Shown: in pieces, positions 1-11,613 of the stretch
Layout of the letters: every line of letters begins with the position of its first letter
Position numbering within the stretch: position 1 is the first letter of the stretch
Source of the DNA: Knufia peltigerae
Taxonomy: Eukaryota > Ascomycota > Eurotiomycetes > Chaetothyriales > Trichomeriaceae
DNA length: 64,000 nt
Reading direction: 5' to 3'
Assembly (NCBI GenBank): GCA_030247855.1
Contig: JAPDRN010000038.1
Location: 124,001-188,000, forward strand
Made by a program: the position numbers and the translations under genes
The notes under the pieces: model-generated
Told to the model about the DNA's origin: nothing
What the model saw: only the letters and a program-made list of their open reading frames with translations
The model's database searches: none

Positions 1-3000
1 AGGGTTCCAGACATTGCACACCCAGGGAACGACTGCTGGCGGGTATATTGAATCTGGCTCGATATCTGGTTTCGCTATAACCTTGTTCGAGGATTTATCC
101 CAAAACATCGGTGCGAGACGGTTTTCGTACCAGATCTGGTCAAGTTCTGCCTCAGGAATAATGGATATCTGATCCAATCGACAAGACAGGCTCTCGGTAA
201 GACTTTTACACGCCGTTTCCAATTGTGCAAACATCCTTTCCATCTGGGCAGCACTAATCAGGCTGCTATCGAAGCTGGCACAAATTCTGAAGCCACCTTT
301 CTGGATGCCACAACCCAGCATGAGTGGGTATGGGTTGAAGTGAAGTGCTTCTCTGACCACATCTCCTTGTTCAAAGCCGAGAGCGGCCGTCGTGTACTCG
401 GGTTCGGGCTGAATAACGAGACCCGTCCGCGCTTCGCAGGCATATTGAGCGTCATCGCTGACTTTCCTGATATTCTGCACTCCAAAATGCTGGAAAGGTG
501 AACGGTTGAGCATACCCTCCTGGACTGCCTGCAGGTATGCCTCCACTGTGGCCCTTCTATCAATCCGTATACGAACAGGTATCGTGGCAATCAGAGGGCC
601 TTCTATCTCCTCGACACCAGCCAGAGCAATGTCCCTTCCTGTCAGCGTCTCAATGAATATGACGTCGTTACTGCTCGTATACTGCGACGTAACGAGAGCC
701 CATGCAGCACGAATAATCGTTGCTAATGTAAAGCATGACCCGCCACTCAGGTCGACCTGAATCCGATGTTCAAGTATTGCATCGGCTGTCGGGAGAAAAT
801 CTCGTGAAGGCGCCCAGGGAAAATGAGGTCCGACAGCACCTTGCAATTCGCCGCGCCAGAAATTCTGAATCTCGGTGGGATTGATATCCTGAAGATGCCG
901 GACCATGTCCCGTATCTGTGGTTGGGAATCCACAAATTGATGCTGTAAAGCTTTGCTAACCTTCTCGAGTATCAATGGTTCTGACCATCCGTCGTACACA
1001 ACGTGATGAATCGTCCAAACCATATAGTTTCTGCCTGCCTCTGCACCAGTCACGATGGCATAACGCGCCAAACTTTGCCCGAGATCCATCTTTTCTTTCT
1101 TGTCAGTATTGAGATACTGTGATAAATTATCAGATTGTCTCCAGGTAATGTTCTCTTTAAGAACTACCTGCCACAAACCAGGCTCTGTCGATTGTATTAG
1201 ACGAGTGCGTAAAATAGGGCTTCTTTGGACTACTTCATCCCAGGCTTTTTTCCATGCGTTGACATCAATTTCATCCGGTATGCAAGCAACTCTCTGAGCT
1301 ACATACGGCGTAGATGATTTCAAAGAGAATGTGAACAATCCTTCTTGAGTGGGTGTGCAAGGATAGATATCCTCAATGGCTGATGGCTCTGAATCACAAG
1401 CACACGCTGCTTCTGACCGAGCTTTTCCTACTGGCTGGGAAACCATGGAGAATGCCTGCGTGTCGTGCAATTCTTGTGACTTGCTGAGACTGGTGACTTT
1501 AGCCATTGAGGAAAGCTTCGGATGGAGGAAAACATTTGAAACGGTGAGATCAAGACCATTGACTCTGCCAACCGATACCAACTTCATCGCTGCGAGAGAG
1601 TCGCCGCCCAGCGCGAAGAAGTTGTCTTCTAGTTGTATCGATATTGCTTCGACTTTGAGAGTCTGACTCCATGCCAGACGCAAGCGTTCCTCAAGATCAT
1701 TCAGATCGCGATTGGTATCGCTCGATGACGGGTGGCATAGCTGACGTAGATCCAAAGTGGCACCAAATTGTCGAAGGTTCTTTCGATCAGTTTTTCCTGA
1801 TATCAGAACGGGAATGTGATTGACAGGGACGTATGTCGTCGGAACCATATACCGCGGCAGGACCTTCGACAATCCATCATCAGCCTTGGAGAGTGCGTTG
1901 CGGAGCTCATCGTTGGGTTGGACTAGTTTCAGGTCGACATTATTCTTACTTGGAGCATGCGGTGCAACAAAGGCAACTAATGTTGCTTGACCTTCAGACC
2001 CGTTGGGCTTGACGACCTCTGCGATAACATTTGTAGCAGGTGGAAGAATCAGGCTGAGCTGGTATTCGATCTCTCCGAGTTCAACACGCTGTCCACGCAG
2101 CTTGACCTGAGTGTCTTTTCGTCCAACAAAGACAATGCCTCCAGAACCATCAGGGTCGTATTTTCCAAGATCTCCAGTCTTGTAAAGCCGCCCACGCCGA
2201 CCGTTGTAGGACTTGTAGCCTGACACAAGCCATGCTGGGTCTTCGATGAAAGCAGCTGCGGTTTTGTCAGGGTCATTCAGGTACCCTTGTCCCACGATTG
2301 GGCCTTCCACTAGTAGTTCGCCAGTTGCTCCAACCGGCAACAACTTTTCGTGATCATTTGGGTCAACAATCCACATCACAGCACCGGTACCACCACCAAT
2401 CGAGATGTAATCTCTGCCAGTGGCTGCGCTGCTGTTGACCGTACAGCCGATCGTGCATTCACAGGGTCCGTAACCAATCACGATTCTAGTAACTTTTCCC
2501 CAACGTGTGACATCTCTGGCAGTCACCGCTTCGCCCCCTAGACCTAGCATATCGAGTGACTCTATCACATCTGCATCCAATATTCGGCCCACAGAAGGTG
2601 TTAAACCTGCATAGTTGACATCCATCTTTCGCATAACCCCATTGATATCATTCATCCTTTCCTCATCGGATGGAATGCAGAGGCAACCGCCTTGAGATAC
2701 GGTGCAGAGCATGCTGTCGATGCTGACGTCGAAGGCGTACGATGCGAAGTCGAGGACTCTGGAGTGCTCCTTGTAGCCAACCGCTTCGGCTCGGGGGATG
2801 GCACTGCTTGTGTAAGTTTCATGTGAGATCATGACCCCCTTTGGAACTCCGGTGCTTCCAGAAGTGAAAATGATATACATCAATGCAGATGGCGGAACAA
2901 GTGGAAGTTCAGGCCTACCCTCAACACTAATTGAACCCTCAAATGTCAGACTATCGACAACAAGAAGACTTCCGTCGGGTAGAATTGACTTTGATAGATC

Positions 3001-4069
3001 TTGTTGCTGACGAGATGCCAATATGTATTTAGCACCGACTTGGGCTGAGGTGTTTTGTAGGCGTGCAAGAGGTAATGTCGGATCCAAGAGCACAAAAGTG
3101 GCACCAGCCTTCATCGCCGCTAATACAGCCACGATTGTCCATCTCGATTTCTCGAAACAGATTGGCAAGACATCATGCAGCTTGACACCCATGTCACTTA
3201 GGGCGTGAGCAACGATTGTGGAATAGAGGTCGATCTGCGTGTAGGTCAGATCACCATCCCAAGAACATATTGCCACTTTGTCAGGGCATTGCTGGGCTCG
3301 GTTTGAAATGAGATCGTGCATGCAAAACTGGTGCAAAGGTGGGAGCGCATGGTTCAGCTTCCATATTGCTTGCATATCATGGTCTGTGGGTTGTATGCAG
3401 TCCTCTATCGTCGCTTCAGCATTTACGAGACACAATCGCATGGTATCAACCAATGTTTCGATGTGTCGGGTAATCGTGTATTGGAGCATGTTTTCAGACT
3501 GCCACACAGGCACGATGTCGACTTGTTCACCCTTGAAAACTACTTCAAGGTGAAGTATTCCCTACATAAGTCAAGTCAGATATATTCGATCAAGATATCT
3601 AAAAGCTCACCTCTCCGACATCTTGAGACGTGTCTTCGAGGGACCCTGTACTCAGACTGAGCGACGTATGGTCAGCCGCATTTACAGGCCGTGGAATGCT
3701 CGTCAGATAGTGGGAGATTGCCGATGTAGTTTGTCGAACATTACTCGGAGAATCTTTCATGAAACCGTCCAATGAGAGATTCTGAATTGGTTGCTTGTTC
3801 TCAAGATAATTGGGTTGTGGTCCGTAGGCCCATTGACACTGGACCTGATCTCGCTCGCAAGTGCGATAAAGCACTAGAAGCCATGAGAGGAGCACAAATT
3901 CCTCCTTCATGCCAGTCGGGGTGTGTTCATGTTGCGATGCCAAGTTGGCAATCTTGAACGACCGTCGCAGGCTTCCATCTGTACAACCATTGTCCGAGGG
4001 GTGAAGGGACATCTTCCTCACACAAGATTCCTCAACAGGGAGATCTTGAATAGAGCCCATGCTGAGCAT
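1..4069 (-). CDS. Non-ribosomal peptide synthetase, N-terminal part (A-T-C then truncated A), SidD/NPS6-like; runs off the left edge
   Basis: Exons 4069..3611 and 3561..1 with a 49-nt intron; 1340 residues are visible with no stop, and the 3' end lies outside the window. After a short N-terminal piece that resembles the tail of a condensation domain comes a full adenylation domain: A3 core (YIIFTSGSTG, about residue 385), A5 (GYGPCE), A7 (YKTGDL), A8 (GRKDTQVKLRGQRVELGEIE) and A10 (SGKTDRK, about residue 740). A carrier domain follows with FFALGGDSL (about 805), then a condensation domain with HHVVYDGWS (about 1007). About 50 residues after the C domain, the text already resembles the segment just before A6 of an A domain (AVVPWVCN, cf. 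AVMWIVDP in the first A domain), as if the second A domain lacked its N-terminal core. A-T-C followed by a degenerate A is, as I recall, the layout of SidD/NPS6 extracellular-siderophore synthetases. The presumed promoter (4070-5289) is shared with the divergent ligase gene. Confidence 0.9.
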
Positions 4070-5289
4070 CTATCTTTCCTTGGTAATTGTCATCAAAGAG
4101 CAACAACGGCACAAACTAACTCTGTTGACTTCATCAGAGGTGCACAAAACTGCAAAAGTGCCTTGGAAATTCTACGAGTCACAGCGTACTACCTCTTGCA
4201 AGCGTTGGATCGACTTAGAATTATGTCAGCATCTTCCTCGGTCAAGCTTTCCCGCTGAGAGGCGACAAGCTCATCACGAGAGGCAGAGGCTTCTCTCGAC
4301 CGAAGTCGGTCTGATGTGGAGAGCAGTGGGCAGCTTCGAAGCTCGCTAGCAAAATGAAAGGAAGAGGGCATGAGTGCATCGGGATTTGGTTCAAAACGAC
4401 CATTGTTGTTTCTGTGTCAGACCTTGCTGTTCATGTTGGCAGGGATCGAGGGGCTGTTCGATCTGCAAGGTGAGTAGCCACGTCGTCAGAGGCTCGAGAG
4501 TGGGACATGTCTTCCAGAAGCCCACACCATCCTGTTTCATCTGGAGGCATGATCAGCATTCGGCATGTGTATCGGAGAAAAAAAGGCGACTAGTGAGCGC
4601 GAGATGAAGGCAGAAGACTATGAAGTTGGGCAAATGTGTCGTCGGCTGAGTTTCCCCAGGCGTGTTGTCGGTATCGTATTGTATTGTTTCAAATGACCAG
4701 AATTTGAGGAAATTACTAGCGTGGCCTAACGCGTCTCAAAAGAGCCCACCTGGTACTCACTGTACGTCCCAACCTGATCCAAGTTCCCAGCCCTTGTACC
4801 GAGTGTACTGCATCCTGTCAGCTTCAACTAGCGGCTCAGTGGAGCAGAAGTCGAGATTATTGCCTAGTCGTCGATATCGGCCTTCTTCCAGCACGTTCAT
4901 CATCGCCCAAAATGCTTGTCCATCACCATTACCTGTGCGATACGGCTGGGCGTGTCTCCCGGCATGGCATCGGTTGGCCTTGCGTATTGATTGCTCATCC
5001 GACCGTACCGAACCTGGCTCCAATGGTCAGTGTGTGAGACGGGTCCTCAATGGAACTCCGAGGATGCGAGGTCTCTGGGCCACGCTAGAGGGAAAACTTC
5101 ATGGCTGCCCATCCTCACACACACATATGCTCATAACAGCGATCCCAGAAAGGCAGTGAGTAGATCAGGCGATGCACGTGTTTCTTGATATAGTGCGTGG
5201 AACTGCCTGAACACGGCACTGGAAACTCCCAGCACCATCAACCATCATCAGCGTCTCCTAAGGTCCTGTCTGATAGGTATATCGTGACG
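4070..5289. other. Divergent intergenic region between the NRPS and acyl-CoA ligase genes
   Basis: About 1.2 kb with no ORF I can assign. Probably holds both promoters. No exact ATCWGATAA site was seen; a CTGATAGG sequence lies just upstream of the ligase ATG. Confidence 0.6.
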
Positions 5290-7221
5290 ATGGCCCTGGC
5301 GACCACAAGGCCAACGCTTTTTCCACCTCAGCAACCTTCTATTGTCCATGGCACGACTGAGACGCCGCTACTGGATTTTACGCTCGGAGAGCTGCTAGAC
5401 TTCCAATGTCGACGATACTCGAGAAGGGAGTGTCTGATAGTGCCATGGACAGGCGCGAGATGGACCTACGATCACCTGCGACAAGAAAGCATTCGCGTGG
5501 CTAAGGCGTTAGTCGCACGTGGCATACGTCCTGGTGACAGGATCGGTATCATGGCCGGAAACTGTGAGCAATACGTAGCAGTTTTCTTTGCGGCCATGCG
5601 AATAGGCTGCATTCTGGTGATCCTCAATAACACCTACACCTCTTCTGAAGCCCAGTATGCATTGAAGTTCACTGGTAAGTCAGAAGTCCCCAATTTCGGA
5701 CCAGCCTAACAACTGCAGAGTGTAAGATACTATTCACGACTCCACGAATTGGGCATCATAACAACAAGCCACTTCTGGACTTACTCCTTCATACCCCGGG
5801 CACAGTCGAAGAGGTTGTCATCCTTCGAGGGCAAGCAAGTCGGTTCACCCCATATGGCAGCCTCGTAGAAGATGGCTTTTGCCAGCCAGATGAGCCATTA
5901 TCCGAGTGCATGAGTCGATTCGATTGCCACGATGTTTGCAATCTTCAATTTACGAGCGGAACGACGGGGAACCCCAAAGCCGCCATGCTCAGTCACCAGT
6001 AAGTGCGAAGACACGACTGCATGTGACGACACTGTAATAACATGGCATCAGCTCCTTGGTCAACAACAGTAGATTTATAGGTGATCGAATGGCGTTCACC
6101 GAAGAAGACGTGTTGTGCTGTCCACCTCCATTGTTTCACTGTTTCGGTCTCGTTCTCGGGTTGTTGGCTATCATTACTCATGGTGGCAAAGTGGTATATC
6201 CCACAGAGACTTTTGATGCTGGTGCTTGCCTGAGAGCAATCTCCGAAGAACAATGTACGGCCCTTCATGGAGTTCCAGCAATGTTCGATTCAATATTCAG
6301 TCTCCCTCGACCCGATGATTTTGACTGCTATCGCCTTCGGACCGGCATCATTGCTGGAGCTCCAGTCCCTCGACATCTGATGGAACTCTTGGTTAATGAT
6401 CTCGGGATGACCGAATTTACGAGCAGTTATGGTAAGCCTTTTGTCCTGACAAGTACCTTCCGGCAACTGATCGTCATCTGTCAGGTTTGACTGAGGCAGC
6501 TCCCACTTGTTTCAATGCGATGCATGATGACCCAATCGATCTTAAACTCTCCACCGTCGGTCAAGTCATGCCACACGCCCATGCCAAAATCGTGGACAGA
6601 CATGGAAATATCTTGCCGATTGGCGAGCGAGGGGAGTTATGCATTGCTGGATATCAGCTGCAGCGTGGATACTGGAAGAATCCTGAGAAAACTGCCGAAG
6701 TGATGGTCCGCGATGAAGATGGTGTCCTGTGGTTACACACAGGTGACGAAGCCGTCTTCCATGAGGACAAGACTTGTACCATCACGGGTAGGTTTAAAGA
6801 TATCATTATTAGAGGTGAGTACAGTTCCTTTCAAACTTTGAAACCCTCGGCTCACGAGGACTTACCAGGAGGCGAAAACATCTACCCACTAGAAGTTGAA
6901 GAGCGACTGGTGCAACATGCCGCCATTGAGAGAGCAATTGTTGTCGGAGTGAAACACCATCGGTTGGGAGAAGTGGTGGCTGCATTTCTGCAGGTTGCTC
7001 CTGGGAAGTCTGGGCCTCCAGAACCTCTCCTCAGTGATGACGAAGTGCGTGGATGGGTGAGGGTAACATTGGGTAGGCACAAGGCACCAGAACATGTATT
7101 CTGGCTTGGAAGGGACGGTGTCCCAAACACGTTACCTCTGACGGGCAGTGGAAAGGTGAGAAAGTTTGAGCTTGCCAAATTGGCCGAGCAAATCCTCGCG
7201 AAATCCAGAGCGAGGCTATAG
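5290..7221 (+). CDS. Peroxisomal acyl-CoA ligase (AMP-binding family)
   Basis: Exons 5290..5674, 5719..5998, 6052..6431, 6485..6814, 6869..7221; 575 residues. The ATG at 5290 is the first in frame; reading frame upstream of it has no other ATG. ANL-superfamily motifs are in order: LQFTSGTTGNPKAAML for ATP binding, YGLTEAAP, HTGDEA, GRFKDIIIRGGENI and the C-terminal catalytic lysine in SGKVRKFELAK. It closely resembles medium- or long-chain fatty-acid and 4-coumarate-type ligases, which convert an acid plus ATP and CoA to acyl-CoA. It ends in ARL, a PTS1 signal, so it is probably peroxisomal. SidI (mevalonyl-CoA ligase of the fusarinine pathway) is the same kind of enzyme; whether this gene plays that exact role cannot be told. 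Divergent from the NRPS. Confidence 0.92.
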
Positions 7222-7543
7222 ACGTGTATGGAGTAGCCTCATGTGTATGATTCTTAGTGTAGAAGCTGATGCTGTACTTGTGGACAATCGCCAATGGAAC
7301 ATTTCTTATGTGACGTTTCTTATGTTGATGTGAGTGGTATGAGTATGTGGCTTCAGACCAATTTTCTCCAGTCTAAACTCCCGTGCCCTGGCTTTTTGAT
7401 AGTCCAATCTACAGTCGCGCAGCTTTCTATATCATTTTTGGTGCATCGTCAAAGTTTGTTCCCAGCGTAACAATAAATTCCAGTCTGCTTTTACTAAAGG
7501 CTACCGCTAATATTCTCCTCCATGTTTGGGTCCAAGTTATTGT
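7222..7543. other. Short 3'-to-3' spacer
   Basis: About 320 bases between the convergent ligase and monooxygenase genes. Nothing recognisable beyond transcript ends. Confidence 0.5.
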
Positions 7544-9016
7544 TCATAGTCTAGCTGATCTCTCCTCGACCGAAGACTCGCTTGGCTGCTGTCTTTGCTG
7601 CACAATTGACTCAACAGCACGACGGCTTCTTTCTGCCAGAGTCGGAAAAACAGCTTCGTCGTCCTGGGAAGGGTCAGTAATGACATCACAAGCGGATCAG
7701 AAGCATACGTTGTTTGCCTCCCCAATAGACCCTTGTAGCCACAATCCACAACCTCTTGCTAGCATACCAGATCGGAAATTCACCTGGTAATTTCGGTCGA
7801 CAGAAATCCCAGGTCCTTCAACCAGTTCGAACAGTTGCTGCATTATTGCTTGATGGTCAGTCTTGACGAATCCGGTTGCGGCAATGACAAGGTCATAGCT
7901 ATCGGTATGCCGTTCTTCGTCACCGGAAGTTTTGAACCCCAGCACGACCTTATCCCCTGTCATCCTTTCTGCTGAGGTCAGTTCTCGACCGACCTTGATT
8001 TGATGCTGCCATTTAGAGGGATCTGATTGCTTCACACTTTGGCGATACTGTGAGTCATATATGGTCCGCAGAAGCTCATCATCGACTTCACTGGATCTCA
8101 AATCCAGTGCCTGTCGTCTCAACTCTGCCGGTAATATTCGGGCAGCACTTGTTGCCGGCTGTCGTACAACGTCTTGGAGGCTATAAGCAGCATTAGTGCA
8201 GAACACTTTCGGATCGAACAGTACAACTTACAACGGGCTGCCATCAGATGTTCTGAAGACATTTTCTCGTGTGTACCAAATCGTCTGATGATCGCCTCGG
8301 ATGCTTTGGACGTAATCGAAGACTTCAGCAGCGGATTGGCCGTCCCCAACAATTGCAATTCGACCTCGTCCTCCAGTTCTTTTTAAGGATGCAGGAACGA
8401 CTTCGAGGGTCTCCGTCGAGTGTGCAACTACTGGGCGGACGTGAGCTTGTGACAAGATGGCCGGTACACGCGGCTCCGGTTCCGTGGCACAAATCACTTG
8501 CTTGGCTTCTGCCACTTCCAGCTTTCCTGTGGCCACATCCACGAAGAATACTTTCCAACTCGAAACTCTGCCTGTTGAGTTCTTCACTGGCACAATCTTG
8601 TCGACCTTCTTGGAGAATTCCTTTCGCACGTGGAGATTATCGGCACACCACCGCAGATACTCGGCGAATAGTTCTCTTGAAGGCGTAATGCGGGAGCTGT
8701 TGGCATAGACGATGAGGCGGTTGGTGGCGTGAAGATAGTTCATGAACGTGAACCTTGACCGAGGATTTTCGGAAGTAATGAGATCGTTCAAGAATGAAGT
8801 CCTCAGTCGTTCAGATGGAATATCTGGATATGGCTTCCAAGAACTTTGCGGCTGAGTTTCTAAGAATAATGCATTGTCTAGCGATTTCTTCTCATGCAAC
8901 GCAACGGCGAGGGAGAGCGCAGTTACCCCGAATCCGATGCATATCAGATCCAGGGCCTCAGAGTTGTATTGCGTAGAAGACACCATTTCAAATGCTTGTA
9001 TGCTGTTGTTTGCCAT
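7544..9016 (-). CDS. SidA-type flavin amine N-monooxygenase with PTS1 and altered substrate residues
   Basis: Exons 9016..8232, 8180..7709, 7663..7544; 458 residues. ATG at 9016; the frame upstream has only a GTG. The family (K_oxygenase: L-ornithine/L-lysine N-hydroxylases) uses FAD and NADPH to N-hydroxylate a terminal amine, the first step of hydroxamate siderophores. Seen: FAD motif GFGVTALSLA near the N-terminus, the conserved SFLNDL..NPRSRFTFMNYL stretch, NADPH motif VGDGQSAAEVF, and LVIAATGF near the C-terminus. The last intron (7664..7708) is 45 nt, in frame, with GTATGC donor, CTGAC branch point and CCCAG acceptor; unspliced, the ORF stops early. Spliced, the protein aligns to the family end without gaps and finishes in SARL, a PTS1 signal. 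The lysine of SidA SF-x-KDL is asparagine here, and other ornithine contacts also differ. Three ATCWGATAA sites lie upstream. Confidence 0.9.
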
Positions 9017-9307
9017 CCAGAAGTTCACGTCGTGCACTGAGAATTATACTAGGACAACGGCCCTCGTGGAATCAACACTACCTAGGGACCGCAGGAGTAC
9101 GGATTTAGTGCGGTCGGAGTAGATGATCCCTGACACACTCTCTTTGGGCTACTGTACATTATTACCAGACTCTGCGTCATCCATGTGATCTGGTGTCTGT
9201 CATTACAGCGTGACGGTGCCTGTATCTGGTATAAAACGAAGCCAGTATTGCTCCGTATCGTGTATGTCAACAATACACCGGACAGTCTTGGCAATGCCCC
9301 TCGTCGG

Positions 9308-9316
9308 ATCAGATAA
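9308..9316 (+). promoter_or_regulatory. SreA-type GATA site ATCAGATAA (1)
   Basis: Exact match to ATCWGATAA, the consensus recalled for the Aspergillus iron regulator SreA. It lies about 290 bases upstream of the monooxygenase ATG, in a spacer that serves only that gene as promoter. Confidence 0.6.
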
Positions 9317-9327
9317 CTCAATATTAC

Positions 9328-9336
9328 ATCTGATAA
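9328..9336 (+). promoter_or_regulatory. SreA-type GATA site ATCTGATAA (2)
   Basis: Second exact ATCWGATAA match, same orientation, 20 bases (about two helical turns) from the first. Upstream of the monooxygenase gene. Confidence 0.6.
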
Positions 9337-9522
9337 CTTAATTTACACCACGCCAAATCTGCGCCGAGACCGCGCCGGCCTGCAACAACTACCCGACTCT
9401 CCATCCATCATCCACACTCAAGAAAATTCCTTACGACTTGTGCCGTCACCAAACCTGCATTGGCACGGGTCCCGCATCCTCATTGGCCCCTACTACTGGT
9501 CACGGAGCTGTGAAAAATTTTC

Positions 9523-9531
9523 ATCTGATAA
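9523..9531 (+). promoter_or_regulatory. SreA-type GATA site ATCTGATAA (3), next to a CCAAT box
   Basis: Third exact ATCWGATAA match upstream of the monooxygenase. A CCAAT pentamer, core of CBC/HapX-type iron control elements, lies at 9540..9544, nine bases away. No clear HapX half-site was recognised at the recalled spacing. Confidence 0.5.
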
Positions 9532-10032
9532 GATTATCTCCAATCGAACGTTCCCTTTCATCCTCATGTACGGAGTATCACCCCATTCCAATTTCGATGT
9601 TCCACCGTGCCTCGATCCATTTCCCAAACGATTTCCCTCCCAGGCACTTCGACCGAAGAGCCATCTTGATGGGGTTATCAACCAAATGACAGGAGCTGGG
9701 ACCCTGTGTCGTGGTCTGCGGGCCTGCGACATCGGAAACATGAACACTAGCACATTTCTTTACCAGATGGCCGGACATGCTGGAGGAGTCGGGAACCAGT
9801 GGCAGCAACGGAATGGTTCAGAATTGATCCCTTCTGGTGGTCTATCCTGACCCCGGGTGAAACATCTGCATGCAACTGCATGCAACCACGTTCAGCTGCA
9901 ACCTTGCGCACGCGAAGACTGACACGCCAGTGATCACAGAACCCAGTCCACACTTTGTTCGATGTCATGTTGACGCTGCTTCCTTATACGCAGACAACTC
10001 ATTCGTGCCGATGTGGATGATCATTTCCTCAA

Positions 10033-11613
10033 TCATACGAGAATCAGACTATGTGGCTGTACGCGTGTCATGTTTGAAGTCCCGATCGGGAGCAGGCCGC
10101 TCAAATGCCGCAATCTTTGTATGATCAGGACATCACGAAGGACATTCCTTTCCAAGCTGCATATGGTTCCAACAGACTGTTCTTCGTCAGCTCGGGTCGA
10201 TGTCTCACCATACTGGCGGTACTCACTGGTGTATCCCAGATCATTGCCAAAACACATGTCTTGGACACTTTCTCCGTAAGTGACACCATCAGCCGGCCAA
10301 TATGCGACGGCTTGCTTGCCAACCGCAATGCCGATCATGGGCGGTATTTCATTCAACTCCAGGAATTCCGGTTTGATACCTTCTTGCTCGACGAGCATCA
10401 ATTGGTGTATATTCTGTGCAGCGTATTGCCCCATGTGCATCGCTGAACCACACCGCTTAATCCCCGACCACTTGGCAATGTCGCCAATTGCAAAGTGATT
10501 GAGCGAGTTGGGCATATCAGGCGTGAGATGCAGTCTGAGCGAAACATCAGCTTTCCCATTCGCACTCGCACTGATCAATTGCACTCACCTGGGGGTGACC
10601 TTGACATAACCTTCGTTGTCCAGGGCTAATGCCGGTAGATATGTGGTGGAAGGTATACTTCTTGATATAGCGTGAATCACATAGCCGGCGCGAAGTTTCG
10701 AGTTGTCGGCTAATGTCAATTCAGAAATGGCATCGCCCTCTTCTGACTGAGATGTCTCGACGCTCAATACGCGTTGGCCCATGATAGTTTCTACTCCAGC
10801 CTCATGGAGAGTACTGAGACATCTATCTTTGAACTCGTCTGGAAGGGGTTCGGAAGAACAAAGTCTGTCTCGGGAGTGAATCAAGGTAACTTTCTGATCA
10901 GGCATCACCAGCTTGATCTCAGCCGCCATCTCAATACCGACAGCCCCTGCAGATAGGTGAGCTTCGCAATCACATTGATGCACTTGACCTAGCGAAGGTG
11001 ACACGTACCTCCTCCTATGACCGCCACGCCATCCTTGGCCTTTCTCACTGCTTCAATGTGCTCTGCCGCCTCGGACAGGTATGACTCTCTGGTCTTGGCT
11101 TGAGGGACGACAGGCCACGCTCTTCGAAGACCTGTTGCAGCGACAAGGTAGTCGTACTCCAAAGTAACGGGTGACTTCGTCTCCGAATCTAGGATCACTG
11201 CGTGTTTTTTGACGGAGTCAACCTTCTCAGCAGTGCCTTGAATGAATCGAATGTCCTTCAAGGCCGGAAGGTCTCGGAACTTTGTCCAGGCCCTTGGTGC
11301 ATATTCACTGGAAGCAAGTGCAAGCGGCGTAGATATCAGATGGACTTTATTATGGATTAACATGGCGCTGCGAGTACGTATGTGCTTGTTGACACTTACA
11401 ATATCCATCCTTCTCATCCACGACCGTGATTTCAACAGAGATCTTGCCGAACTTGCTTGTATCGGGTGCCTGGGCTGCAAATCGTGCCTTTCTTCCACTG
11501 CAAAGATCCTGCAGGTTCAGAGCCGCTCCAAGCCCAGCGTAGGAACCTCCGAGAACGAGGACCTTATAGGGAATCTGTTTAACGATGGAAGCGAGAGTTT
11601 CGTTTGACGGCAT
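10033..11613 (-). CDS. FAD/NAD(P)-dependent oxidoreductase, AIF/AMID-like
   Basis: Exons 11613..11400, 11344..11009, 10946..10589, 10534..10033; 469 residues, start at the ATG at 11613. Pyridine-nucleotide-disulphide-reductase fold: first dinucleotide motif VLGGSYAGLGAA near residue 20, TPLALASSEYA segment typical of fungal AIF-like proteins, YDYLVAATG, second dinucleotide motif VAVIGGGAVGIEMAAE rebuilt across an intron, and HFAIGDIA, the second FAD-contact motif. These proteins (AMID/AIFM2, NDH-2 relatives) move electrons from NAD(P)H to quinones or other acceptors. No PTS1 is present (ends LILV) and no transit peptide is obvious. The first intron uses an AAAG acceptor. Its place between the monooxygenase and the regulator suggests membership of the cluster, perhaps as a redox partner; that is inference. 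Confidence 0.85.

Larger units (their letters stand above)
9017..10032. other. Monooxygenase promoter region, about 1 kb, no gene
   Basis: No convincing ORF. Holds the three GATA sites, a TACGGAGTA element (9569..9577) and a perfect tandem pair of the decamer CTGCATGCAA (9866..9885), each copy containing the palindrome TGCATGCA. Confidence 0.6.

Noticed and set aside
1127..1135. TTATCAGAT, an exact SreA-type site
   Set aside because: It lies inside the NRPS condensation-domain coding sequence, so most likely a chance match.
4757..5023. Minus-strand ORF of 88 codons between NRPS and ligase
   Set aside because: Some stretches look protein-like, but there is no ATG at its start, no family match I can name and no convincing splice partners. 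Could be a gene relic.
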